The notes beneath the pieces are model-generated. The model was given only the letters and a program-made list of their open reading frames with translations, did not search any database and was not told the origin of the DNA. 7,837 bases of DNA, taken from assembly GCA_029880065.1 (NCBI GenBank), contig JAOUPD010000050.1:1-7837 (forward strand). Reading direction: 5' to 3'. A program made the translations under genes and the position numbers. The DNA comes from Hadesarchaea archaeon (lineage in GTDB: Archaea; Hadarchaeota; Hadarchaeia; Hadarchaeales; Hadarchaeaceae). Below are positions 1 to 6,275 of this stretch, in pieces. Every line of letters begins with the position of its first letter. The stretch's first letter is position 1.

Positions 1-1
1 A

Positions 2-286
2 ACCAACTACGGCAGAATTAAAAACGATGGAAATATAGATTTGAGCTATAAGGGAATGGGAAAAAGCGATGGCGCGATTTACAAAAAATTAGCGCGAGAT
101 TTACTTGAAATAGGGATTCAGTCCTCTCAAGCGTTGATAATCGGTGATCGCCCAGTAGAGGATGTGGACAAAGCAAAGGAAAATGGATTTAAGGCCATCC
201 AATTTACGGGAGTTATGAAAAGAAGAATATCCAAAGTTGCTGACTACGTGATATCAGACCTAAGGGGATTGAAAAAGATTTTATAA
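2..286 (+). CDS. HAD-superfamily hydrolase, C-terminal part (5' end outside the window)
   Basis: The reading frame is open to the left edge and ends at TAA 284-286, so only about the last 94 residues are present. It shows the C-terminal half of the HAD (haloacid dehalogenase) Rossmann fold. A Lys in a KSDGAIY context fits motif III. A hydrophobic strand (ALIIGD) leads into GDRPVED, which matches motif IV with its two Mg-coordinating acids (codons at 146 and 161), followed by the usual 'A+ENGF+AI' helix and strand. Family members are mostly Mg-dependent phosphatases acting on small phosphorylated metabolites; motifs I and II and the cap lie outside the window, so the substrate is unknown. A TTG at 41 could be misread as a start, but homologous sequence clearly continues upstream of it. 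The following gene begins 26 nt downstream; cotranscription is possible, but a TATA-like element spans the stop codon. Confidence 0.8.
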   Translation, partial: TNYGRIKNDGNIDLSYKGMGKSDGAIYKKLARDLLEIGIQSSQALIIGDRPVEDVDKAKENGFKAIQFTGVMKRRISKVADYVISDLRGLKKIL

Positions 287-287
287 A
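279..287 (+). promoter_or_regulatory. candidate archaeal TATA element for the M24 gene
   Basis: TTTTATAAA, preceded by the purine-rich GAAAAAGA, overlaps the stop codon of the HAD gene. Its centre is about 30 bp before the TTG start at 313, slightly longer than the roughly 25 bp seen at the other starts here. Transcription from it would give a nearly leaderless mRNA for the M24 gene. Confidence 0.4.
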
Positions 288-312
288 CATGGACGATTGA
301 TGGTGGATTATT

Positions 313-1551
313 TTGGAAGAAGAATATCCTACTCTGTCGTTGAAAGAACGTGATAGACGGTGGAAAAAGCTCAGGGAGTTAATGAAACAGGAAAAAATGG
401 ATTGTCTCGTAGTTGCAGGGCTAAGAAGTCGCGAGCAATTTGACCGTTACATCACAAATGATCTTAGCGGGGGCTTTGTTATCTTTCCCATTGAGGGAGA
501 ACCTATTTCGCTTTTACCCTCTATTTATGATATAACTTCCCACTGGGAAAGCGTGCGAAGGGGTGAACAGCCTTGGATCAGTGACGTTAGAGCGGGCCCG
601 CAAGCCTTAGTTTCTGTAATCAAAGAATTAGGTTATGACAAGTCCAATATAGGCGTCGTTGGGCTTGGGGGCTCAGGTCGCGAAAGGGGAGGGTGGATTC
701 CATATGGTTTGTGGTTAGGTGTCGAAAAGAATTTGCCAGATGCTAATTTTCGTGATGTTACAGGACAATATCGTGAGTTGCTCGTGATAAAGAGCGAGGA
801 AGAGATGAGACTCATTAAGAAATCTGCTGAAATAGGAGAGTTGGCATGTGAAGAAATGATCAAAAGAACAAAGCCTGGCGTGGCTGAAAGTGAGATTTAT
901 GCCGCAGTTATATACGTGTTATTCAGTCATCGGGCCACCGGAAGTTTAACCCCTTACACTACGTCTCTAATTTTACATTCCGGACCTGACAATCCTAGCT
1001 GGGGTGCTCCGAGATGGTTAGTAAGAGCTCAACCACCCCCTATATTAAAGGCTGGTGACGTTCTTCAAGCTGAGATATTTACACGCTATGGAGGCATGGA
1101 AACTCAACAACAACCATCAATAGCCCTCAAACCCGTAGATCCTGTAAATAAGAAATGCGCTGAAATAGCGCGCAAGAGTTACGAAGCAGGAATAAACGCT
1201 CTTAGGCCAAGGGTAAAGTTTGGTGAAGTCGTGAACGCTATGGAAGCTCCTTTGAAAGAAGAAAAAGACGTATGGCATTTAACACCGCTCATGCACGACG
1301 TGAGCCCGCTTGGTGGATTTACCAGTGCAATAGCCTTTGGAATAGAGAGGGTGAAGGAATTCAAAAAATATAATGTTGTGTCTATTCCGGTCCGTGGTGC
1401 CGATGTAACCATTAAGCCAGGTATGGTAGTCGTATTGGAACCGAATGCTTGCATAGGCACGCATAGAATAAACCTAGGTGGAACCTGCATAATAACTGAA
1501 ACCGGTTGTCTAGAACTAAATAAACTTCCAACCGAAATGCAGATTGTTTAA
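313..1551 (+). CDS. M24-family (creatinase/prolidase fold) protein with degenerate metal site
   Basis: The product is 412 residues, a normal length for the two-domain M24B family: an N-terminal creatinase-type domain (about 1-160) and a C-terminal 'pita-bread' domain (about 165-405) opening with the typical VIKSEEEMRLIKKSAEIGE segment. Active aminopeptidase P/prolidase uses two Asp, one His and two Glu to hold two metals. Here the first Asp position reads GDVLQAEIF, giving Glu254. The second Asp is missing from GGMETQQQP. A His is present (H328 in MHDVSP), the first Glu is kept (E376 in VVLEPNA), and the final Glu is lost (LGGTCIITETG, where ED would be expected). A dinuclear peptidase is therefore unlikely. 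A metal-free hydrolase, as in creatinase, or a non-catalytic member is more likely; the substrate is unknown. The only standard start is TTG 313, because an in-frame TGA lies at 298-300; GGTGG at 302-306 is a possible ribosome binding site. Confidence 0.85.
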   Translation: MEEEYPTLSLKERDRRWKKLRELMKQEKMDCLVVAGLRSREQFDRYITNDLSGGFVIFPIEGEPISLLPSIYDITSHWESVRRGEQPWISDVRAGPQALVSVIKELGYDKSNIGVVGLGGSGRERGGWIPYGLWLGVEKNLPDANFRDVTGQYRELLVIKSEEEMRLIKKSAEIGELACEEMIKRTKPGVAESEIYAAVIYVLFSHRATGSLTPYTTSLILHSGPDNPSWGAPRWLVRAQPPPILKAGDVLQAEIFTRYGGMETQQQPSIALKPVDPVNKKCAEIARKSYEAGINALRPRVKFGEVVNAMEAPLKEEKDVWHLTPLMHDVSPLGGFTSAIAFGIERVKEFKKYNVVSIPVRGADVTIKPGMVVVLEPNACIGTHRINLGGTCIITETGCLELNKLPTEMQIV

Positions 1552-1608
1552 GTTTCCTAGCATCTATAATATCTTAAAAATTTTATTTATAGGAACTGTG
1601 AAAACAAC

Positions 1609-1616
1609 TTATATAC
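1609..1616 (+). promoter_or_regulatory. candidate BRE/TATA promoter of the DapA-like gene
   Basis: TTATATAC is preceded by the purine-rich GTGAAAACAA (1599-1608), a good archaeal BRE-TATA arrangement. A start site about 25 bp downstream would fall near 1637-1641. That is inside the region preceding the chosen ATG at 1664, leaving a short 5' leader of about 25 nt. Confidence 0.5.
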
Positions 1617-1663
1617 TTAATATGATAAAAAACATTGTTGATGTCGATATTGGGGCGTTGATT

Positions 1664-2689
1664 ATGTCACAAGAAAGTTGGCATGACGGTAGATTTGACC
1701 GTCTTTTCGTTGCAGCTTGCACCCCGTACAAAAAGAACAGTTACGAAGTGGATGAGGAGGGGCTGAGAAATCTTCTCCGATACTTCCTACAACCAAAGTA
1801 CGTTGAAGCTGGAATTGCCATCATTATCAACCCCGAGGCTGGCGAGATATTCTACCTATCACGGAGGGAAAAACTCCGAAATGTCCAGATCGCTGTTGAG
1901 GAATGCAAGAACAAAGTTCCGCTTTTCGCGGGAGCCATAGACTTGACAACAGAGGATACAGTAGCTGTCGCTAAAGACGCCGAGGATGCCGGTGTGGATG
2001 GTATCTTTGTCATACCGCCTCTTGGAGCCCTAGACGTGACCACTTCTTGGAACGCGGTCAAGTATCCCGAGGTCTGGATCGACCAAGTCAAGGCGATCGA
2101 CCAGGTTGTTGACATGCCGATTATTTGCCATCCGACCGCAACGCCAAACATCGCTTATGGTAACGGCTTACCTCTTGAACCGACCCTACTCATGTGCAGA
2201 GAAATCCCGAACATAGTTGGTTGGAAGATGACCTACAACTGGGATGGGTGGAAAACGATTGCGCGCGGTCTTAGAAGCCTTGACAAACACGTTGGCATTC
2301 TCGGCGCGCCAGCAGTCTATTTCCATGAAGCCTTGGCCTGCGGTTTGTTTGACGGCACTGTCACGGGATCATTTAACTATGCCCTCGAACCGATGATTGA
2401 CCACATCGTTGCTTGGAGAAAAGGCGATGTCAAGAAGGCCACCGAGATCTGGAATTCGGGGCTGAGTGAGTTACAGGAGTACGTCTATTCCGACTTCTCG
2501 CGTCTGCATGTGAGGTATAAGATCACGGCCTGGCTTCGTGGCCTTGTGTCGCACCCGTTCATGCGACCGCCCATGCCCAGACCTAAGAAGGAAGAAGCCA
2601 TAACCCTACGTCATCTAATGAATAAGACTGGTATTCCGTTGATTGAGGAAAATGTTTTTAAAGATTTGGTAGCCAAACTTCCATCCTAA
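1664..2689 (+). CDS. DapA/N-acetylneuraminate lyase superfamily protein, atypical active site
   Basis: The product is a TIM-barrel class I aldolase-fold protein of 341 residues. The Schiff-base lysine is recognisable as K188 in NIVGWKMTYNW, and the barrel glycine and hydrophobic strand pattern is intact (DAGVDGIFVIPPLG). The Thr-Thr pair of the GTTGE motif is replaced by PEAGE (E58, A59). The catalytic Tyr of the 'LYNxP' strand is replaced in PIICHPTATP, where His156 takes its place. It is therefore not a normal 4-hydroxy-tetrahydrodipicolinate synthase; a lyase, aldolase or hydratase acting on another keto-acid is the reasonable reading. The C-terminus has a basic, proline-rich segment (FMRPPMPRPKKEE) before a final helix. 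The frame is open back to 1544, but ATG 1664 is chosen because upstream codons lie on or before the promoter and encode low-complexity sequence. The gene is clearly richer in G+C than its neighbours (67 of 120 bases at 1981-2100). Confidence 0.85.
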   Translation: MSQESWHDGRFDRLFVAACTPYKKNSYEVDEEGLRNLLRYFLQPKYVEAGIAIIINPEAGEIFYLSRREKLRNVQIAVEECKNKVPLFAGAIDLTTEDTVAVAKDAEDAGVDGIFVIPPLGALDVTTSWNAVKYPEVWIDQVKAIDQVVDMPIICHPTATPNIAYGNGLPLEPTLLMCREIPNIVGWKMTYNWDGWKTIARGLRSLDKHVGILGAPAVYFHEALACGLFDGTVTGSFNYALEPMIDHIVAWRKGDVKKATEIWNSGLSELQEYVYSDFSRLHVRYKITAWLRGLVSHPFMRPPMPRPKKEEAITLRHLMNKTGIPLIEENVFKDLVAKLPS

Positions 2690-2781
2690 TTCTTTATGTT
2701 ATCTTCTCCGATTTTGTTCGAACGTATTTATCCTAAAAAAATTTACCGTGCTTTTTGTCCCAAAACCGCTTCAACAAAAAC

Positions 2782-2810
2782 ACATATATCAATAAAATTA
2801 GGTTGGTGAT
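2782..2810 (+). promoter_or_regulatory. candidate promoter and ribosome binding site of the amidohydrolase gene
   Basis: ACATATATC (2782-2790) is the best TATA-like element in the 132-bp spacer. GGTTGGTGAT (2801-2810) matches the archaeal Shine-Dalgarno core GGTGAT and ends 11 nt before ATG 2822. The two compete: initiation 25 bp after the TATA element would begin downstream of the ribosome binding site. Either the true promoter is further left or the mRNA has a leader of only about 10 nt. The rest of the spacer holds a pyrimidine-rich stretch after the DapA-like stop codon and CTTTTTG at 2751-2757, a possible T-tract terminator. Confidence 0.35.
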
Positions 2811-2821
2811 TTGGTAATTAA

Positions 2822-3835
2822 ATGCGAAAAATTGATTTTGAGGCTCACTTCTACACAAAAGAATTTGTTAAGACATTATTAACGTGCAAAGAATATCCGA
2901 GATACGAAGAGGATAAGCAAACGGATACCCGGCGACTGTGGTATACCCCAGACGTATGGGAACCCCATGGGGACATCCTCCTCAATAAGCTTCTCGATGT
3001 GGGGGAAGGAAGACTAAAGGAAATGGATGCAGCAGGTGTCGATATACAAGTGCTCTCTCTATCAGCACCGGGCGTCGAGCAGTTTGACGTGCCGATAGGT
3101 ACTGCTCTCGCAAGAGAGACTAATGATGCACTTTCGAACATCGTTGAAAAGCACCCTGATAAATTTATCGGGTTTGCTGCCCTTGCGCCAAAGAATCCAA
3201 GTGAAGCTGCCGATGAGCTTGAACGGACCATTAGGGATCTCGGCCTAAAGGGATGGAAAACACATTCAAACATAAGTGGAACGTATCTCGACAATAACGA
3301 ATATTGGCCCATATTTGAAAAAGCAGAGAAACTCGACGTACCAATTTTTCTCCACCCGACTATTCCGACCATTACTGAGCTGAGAACCTATGGATATGCG
3401 CTGGCTGGTCCAACCTTCGGATTCGGATTCGATACAGCTATCTGTATGATGCGTTTAATTTTTAGTGGTGTCTTTGACAAGTATCCTAAATTGAAATTTA
3501 TCCTTGGACATTTAGGAGAAGCGTTGCCGTTTAATCTAAGCCGTATAGATTTTATGTGGGAAAGACCATGGTGTACCGACATCAGGCCGAAACTCATGAA
3601 GAAGCCTAGCGATTATTTTAAGAACAACGTATTTGTGAATACGAGTGGAAATTTTCATCAGCCTGCGGTGATGTGTACATATCAGGCGTTAGGCGGAGAT
3701 AAGATGTTATTCGGCACAGATTACCCTTATGAGGAAATGACAAAGGCAGTGCAATGCATTGAAACATCATCAATACCCGAAAAAGACAAGGATAAGATTT
3801 TCTATTTGAATGCCCAGAAGCTCTTTCGCATCTAA
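2822..3835 (+). CDS. ACMSD/LigW-type amidohydrolase-family protein (probable decarboxylase or hydrolase)
   Basis: The product is 337 residues, the usual length for the Amidohydrolase_2 family (PF04909). The metal ligands are visible in order: E7-x-H9 in DFEAHF, H178 in IFLHPT, H230 in ILGHLGEALPF and D300 in LFGTDYPYE. The Glu-x-His form of the first motif, in place of His-x-His, is characteristic of the gamma-resorcylate decarboxylase and 5-carboxyvanillate decarboxylase (LigW) branch, which removes carboxylate from hydroxylated aromatic acids with a divalent metal. An ordinary hydrolase of the same fold remains possible. MDAAGVDIQVLSLSAPG and the 'KHPDKFIGFAALAP' strand are typical of the family. 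The start is secure: a TAA codon lies immediately before ATG 2822 in frame. It is a single gene, with 132 bp before it and 221 bp after it. It fits the idea of a catabolic island beside oxygenase-like genes. Confidence 0.88.
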   Translation: MRKIDFEAHFYTKEFVKTLLTCKEYPRYEEDKQTDTRRLWYTPDVWEPHGDILLNKLLDVGEGRLKEMDAAGVDIQVLSLSAPGVEQFDVPIGTALARETNDALSNIVEKHPDKFIGFAALAPKNPSEAADELERTIRDLGLKGWKTHSNISGTYLDNNEYWPIFEKAEKLDVPIFLHPTIPTITELRTYGYALAGPTFGFGFDTAICMMRLIFSGVFDKYPKLKFILGHLGEALPFNLSRIDFMWERPWCTDIRPKLMKKPSDYFKNNVFVNTSGNFHQPAVMCTYQALGGDKMLFGTDYPYEEMTKAVQCIETSSIPEKDKDKIFYLNAQKLFRI

Positions 3836-3836
3836 T

Positions 3837-3907
3837 TTTTCACCGGTTACGGTTGATGGGGCGTTGCCAAAGAAATTTCAATACTTTACTCGTAAAAACG
3901 GTGAAAA
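3837..3907. repeat. perfect 9-bp inverted repeat just after the amidohydrolase stop codon
   Basis: TTTTCACCG (3837-3845) pairs exactly with CGGTGAAAA (3899-3907), enclosing 53 bp. The left arm begins one base after the TAA stop. It could form a long-looped stem in the 3' end of the mRNA, acting as a stability or termination element, or be the terminal repeats of a small decayed element. The enclosed DNA carries the 15-bp sequence that recurs at 7316. Confidence 0.4.
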
Positions 3908-3920
3908 CAAGCTTTGCATA
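3872..3920. repeat. intergenic repeat, copy 1 (two-part motif)
   Basis: GAAATTTCAATACTT (3872-3886) is followed after 24 bp by GCTTTGCATA (3911-3920). The same two blocks, in the same order and orientation, recur at 7316-7356 with a 16-bp spacer. Both copies lie just downstream of a + strand gene. The function is unknown. Confidence 0.5.
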
Positions 3921-4060
3921 TGAATAAGTTGATTTTAATTTGCCTCAATTTATGTGCAGCCTTTTGTCGATTTTCTCTGCCTAAACTAATATTAGACATG
4001 AAATTGAATCAGATAAATAGTGTCAGCGGTATAACAGTATATTCAGGAAAGTTAACATGA
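3920..4060 (+). CDS. possible 46-residue small protein overlapping the next gene start (doubtful)
   Basis: An ATG-started frame ends in TGA at 4058-4060, sharing the ATGA overlap (4057-4060) with the start of the LLM oxidoreductase gene. That geometry is typical of translationally coupled genes. The N-terminal half is hydrophobic (MNKLILICLNLCAAF) and has three cysteines at residues 8, 12 and 16 (C-x3-C-x3-C), which might be a membrane helix or leader. No ribosome binding site is visible, and only a weak TATA-like stretch lies upstream. It may be a chance frame; it is reported because of the exact overlap. Confidence 0.2.
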   Translation: MNKLILICLNLCAAFCRFSLPKLILDMKLNQINSVSGITVYSGKLT

Positions 4061-5004
4061 CGAGTGGGAAAATTGAATTTGGAGTTCAGGTACCTCCTGA
4101 GGGCCGCGATTTTGAGCAGATGAAGAGGCTTTGCCTTGTTGCTGAGGATGCTGGCTACTCGGTCTTCACCGTCACCGACCACTTCCACAATATGGTTAAA
4201 CCCGACGGTAGCACAAACCATCCTCTAGAGGCGTGGACATTGCTGGGCGGACTTGCCTCAGTTACCTCCAAGATAAAGCTTGGGACACTGGTCTCCTGCG
4301 TCCATTACAGGCATCCCACAATCTTAGCAAAAATGGCGACAACAGTTGACATAATATCCGGAGGCCGAACCATCTTCGGTGTAGGTGCAGGATGGCACCA
4401 AGCGGAGTTCGAAGGCTTCCTCGGAGAGTTTCCCTCTGCCAAGAAACGTCTGGACGGGTTGGAAGACGCATTGAATATTGCTAAGAGCATGTTTGTAAAT
4501 GAACGTACCAACTATGAAGGTAAAGTCTACAGCGCAAAGAATACCCTGAATTCTCCTCTACCCCTACAGCAACCTATCCCCATAATGGTGGGTGGCGGAG
4601 GCATAAAACGCACATTGAAGCTCGCAGCCAAATACGCAGACATCTCTCACTTCGGATTTTACTTTGACAGTCGCGAAGTAATTGCGCAACGGATCGATGC
4701 GCTCAAGGAACACTGTAAGGCAGCCGGACGAGACTACAACGAAATAACTAAAAGCATCAGCCCAAGTGTAAACTTCAACCCCACACAAGCAGAATTTGAA
4801 GAATCCGCCAGACGGGTCTCTATCCGCAGGAAAATTCCGCTTGATGAAGCAGGAAAAATTATTGAGAAGACATGCATGCATCCCGAAGCAATCCGGGATA
4901 CGTTCAACTCCTATATAGATGAAGGCATCACCCTGTTCTTAACGGTTTTATATAATGAAGAAAATATCAGGCTATTCGCCGAGAATGTGATGAAGAAAAT
5001 CTAA
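4057..5004 (+). CDS. LLM-class flavin/F420-dependent oxidoreductase, TIGR03560-like
   Basis: The product is a 315-residue bacterial-luciferase-fold TIM barrel. Family landmarks are the first strand EFGVQVPPEG, TDHFHN (D41-H42), a KIKLGTLVSCVHYRHP segment (72-87), TVDIISGGR followed by FGVGAGW (97-113), and a QPIPIMVGGGG strand (172-182). This pattern resembles the TIGR03560 F420-dependent group, unlike the three LLM genes to the right. Such enzymes use F420H2/F420 or FMN to oxidise or reduce small organics; in an archaeon F420 is the more likely cofactor, but cofactor use cannot be proved from sequence. AGGAAAG (4045-4051) lies 5 nt before ATG and is a weak ribosome binding site; GTATAACA (4029-4036) is a possible TATA element about 25 bp upstream. 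The gene converges on the minus-strand LLM gene across a 236-bp spacer. Confidence 0.88.
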   Translation: MTSGKIEFGVQVPPEGRDFEQMKRLCLVAEDAGYSVFTVTDHFHNMVKPDGSTNHPLEAWTLLGGLASVTSKIKLGTLVSCVHYRHPTILAKMATTVDIISGGRTIFGVGAGWHQAEFEGFLGEFPSAKKRLDGLEDALNIAKSMFVNERTNYEGKVYSAKNTLNSPLPLQQPIPIMVGGGGIKRTLKLAAKYADISHFGFYFDSREVIAQRIDALKEHCKAAGRDYNEITKSISPSVNFNPTQAEFEESARRVSIRRKIPLDEAGKIIEKTCMHPEAIRDTFNSYIDEGITLFLTVLYNEENIRLFAENVMKKI

Positions 5005-5240
5005 TGTCGCCTGCTTTCCCTTTTCCGACCAAACTGGGGAAGCTGAAAACTTGGCTGTTTGACATGGGGGCTTGGATTATCTTTAAGATTTGTTGTGCCC
5101 GGCGGAGCCGAAAATCACAAACTCTGACTATGAATTTTTAAAACGTCTCTTTCGAGATCGAAATATTTTCGTCAAAAGTGATTAATTTAAAAAATCGATA
5201 GTTCGAAGGATTCTTTAATAAGTATTAACTTTTTCAAAAG
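5005..5240. other. convergent intergenic region with several small hairpins
   Basis: This spacer separates the 3' ends of two converging genes. It starts with pyrimidine-rich DNA (CTGCTTTCCCTTTTCC), a plausible archaeal-type terminator for the + strand gene. A G+C-rich patch follows, in which CGGC-GGA-GCCG (5100-5110) is flanked by TTGTG (5093-5097) and CACAA (5116-5120), giving a two-part stem. Further on, TTTCG (5150-5154), CGAAA (5159-5163) and TTTCG (5167-5171) can form two alternative 5-bp hairpins. No gene longer than 25 codons was noted by eye. It may be simply terminators, or a small RNA. Confidence 0.35.
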
Positions 5241-6203
5241 CTACATTGATGGGATTATCTCTTTTTCAATTCTTTCCCACTGGGACTTCAAATCGGTTGT
5301 CATAGGCCATAGTATAACTAAGTCAGCACCTAGTTTATATGTCTCTTTTACTTTCTCAATTACTGCCTCAGCAGGCCCCAAAACAGCCCATTTTATCTGT
5401 TGTTCCGCAGTCCCGCCACCGCCAACACGTCTCTTCCTGTGAACATCAAAGTGTTTTACCACATCCTCAACAGCCTTTTCGCGGTTAGTATTAATATTCA
5501 TGTGAATTCTTAGGTTAACCCCAACAGTTTCCGGATCTCTTCCGAATTGCTTGCAATATTCCTTTAATTTTTCTATACAATCCTTTACTGAAAATCTTTC
5601 TACTTCTCCAGATCCAAAAAATGGCCAAGTAGCTCCAGCCCAAGCGTTGCCGTGTTTCACAGCCCTCCTAAGAGCAGCATCAGACCCACCTCCGATCCAT
5701 ATTGGCGGATGTGGTTCTTGAATCGGTTTAATACAAACAACATCCTTAAGATTGAAAAACTTTCCATGGTAAGTGACGATTGGTTCTGTCCACAGTTTTT
5801 TAACTATCTCAATAGTTTCGTTAAATCGTTTTCCTCTTTCATTAAATGGTACCCCTAGGTTTTCGAATTCTATTGGAATAGTTCCAGCTCCGGCTCCACA
5901 AATAAATCGACCTCCAGAAATAATGTCTACGGTTGCACCCGTTAATGCAACCTTTATAGGATGATACAAAGGTAGTTGCCAAACATCGGTTCCTAACTTG
6001 ATATTTTGTGTTCGCATGGCGATAGATGTCATGTAAGTGAATGTCTCAATGCCAGGCACTCCCTTTGATACCATATTTGGAAAACCAAGGTAATACAAAC
6101 CAGCTTCATCTGCTCTTTCTGCGATTTCATAGTAATTCTTTAAGTGATGTGGTCTAGGTTTTAATTCCTTTACGTTAATTGCAAGACCAAGTTTTTGTAT
6201 CAT
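5241..6203 (-). CDS. LLM-class flavin/F420-dependent oxidoreductase, subfamily B (paralog 1)
   Basis: The product is a 320-residue luciferase-like TIM barrel. Landmarks are KLGLAINVK, an ADEAGLYYLGFP segment, LGTDVWQLPLYHPI (70-83), TVDIISGGRF with GAGAG (91-107), KLWTEPIVTYHGKFF (136-150), and PHPPIWIGGGSDAALRRA (164-181). It shares its C-terminal motif (TTDxKSQWxxIEKE) and barrel segments with the next gene, so the two are clear paralogs. This subfamily resembles F420-dependent dehydrogenases/reductases and FMN monooxygenases of the Mer/SsuD superfamily; the substrate is unknown. The start codon is ATG (complement of 6201-6203). A TATA element 25 bp upstream and the absence of a leader suggest a leaderless transcript. 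Codons are AT-rich (43 G+C of 120 bases in 5461-5520 plus 5701-5760), although the glycine/proline-rich barrel motif is locally higher. It is divergent from the following gene across 94 bp. Confidence 0.88.
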   Translation of the reverse strand: MIQKLGLAINVKELKPRPHHLKNYYEIAERADEAGLYYLGFPNMVSKGVPGIETFTYMTSIAMRTQNIKLGTDVWQLPLYHPIKVALTGATVDIISGGRFICGAGAGTIPIEFENLGVPFNERGKRFNETIEIVKKLWTEPIVTYHGKFFNLKDVVCIKPIQEPHPPIWIGGGSDAALRRAVKHGNAWAGATWPFFGSGEVERFSVKDCIEKLKEYCKQFGRDPETVGVNLRIHMNINTNREKAVEDVVKHFDVHRKRRVGGGGTAEQQIKWAVLGPAEAVIEKVKETYKLGADLVILWPMTTDLKSQWERIEKEIIPSM

Positions 6204-6224
6204 GATTTTAATTTTAATTTGTGC

Positions 6225-6232
6225 TATATAAA
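6225..6232 (-). promoter_or_regulatory. TATA element for the minus-strand LLM gene (leaderless)
   Basis: Read on the minus strand the sequence is CGAAAGAATTTATATAGC: a purine-rich BRE-like stretch followed by TTTATATA. Its centre lies about 25 bp before the ATG, which predicts transcription starting at or next to the start codon. Confidence 0.6.
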
Positions 6233-6267
6233 TTCTTTCGTGCGTGCAAAGTTCATAAAAAGGAAAA

Positions 6268-6275
6268 CTTTAATA
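6268..6275 (+). promoter_or_regulatory. TATA element for the first tandem LLM gene (leaderless)
   Basis: AAAAAGGAAAA (BRE-like) precedes CTTTAATA, with 22 bp between its end and ATG 6298. No ribosome binding site precedes the ATG. The element and the following TAGATTTTT are shared with the promoter at 7471. It lies back to back with the minus-strand promoter, 35 bp apart, so one bound factor could affect both genes. Confidence 0.6.

Noticed and set aside
1544..1663. Longer N-terminus of the DapA-like gene starting at 1544 or 1622
   Set aside because: It overlaps the M24 stop codon or the TATA element, encodes AT-driven hydrophobic residues, and would sit on or before the predicted transcription start.
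1664..2689. Calling the DapA-like gene dapA (lysine biosynthesis)
   Set aside because: The Thr-Thr and Tyr residues needed for DHDPS are replaced and no other lysine genes are near.
2696..2809. 37-codon frame in the spacer before the amidohydrolase gene
   Set aside because: It has no promoter or ribosome binding site at the right place, no overlap geometry and no recognisable features.
2851..3372. 173-codon minus-strand open frame inside the amidohydrolase gene
   Set aside because: It is antisense to a gene with intact family motifs, is rich in Ser and Arg, and shows no domain pattern or promoter.
4564..4881. 105-codon minus-strand open frame inside the LLM gene
   Set aside because: It is antisense to conserved coding sequence, with no recognisable motif or start signals.
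5064..5141. 25-codon frame in the convergent spacer
   Set aside because: It is very short, lies in a hairpin-rich patch, and has no start signals.
5130..5210. Possible tRNA because of GTTCGA at 5191
   Set aside because: No acceptor stem, anticodon arm or D arm can be formed around it.
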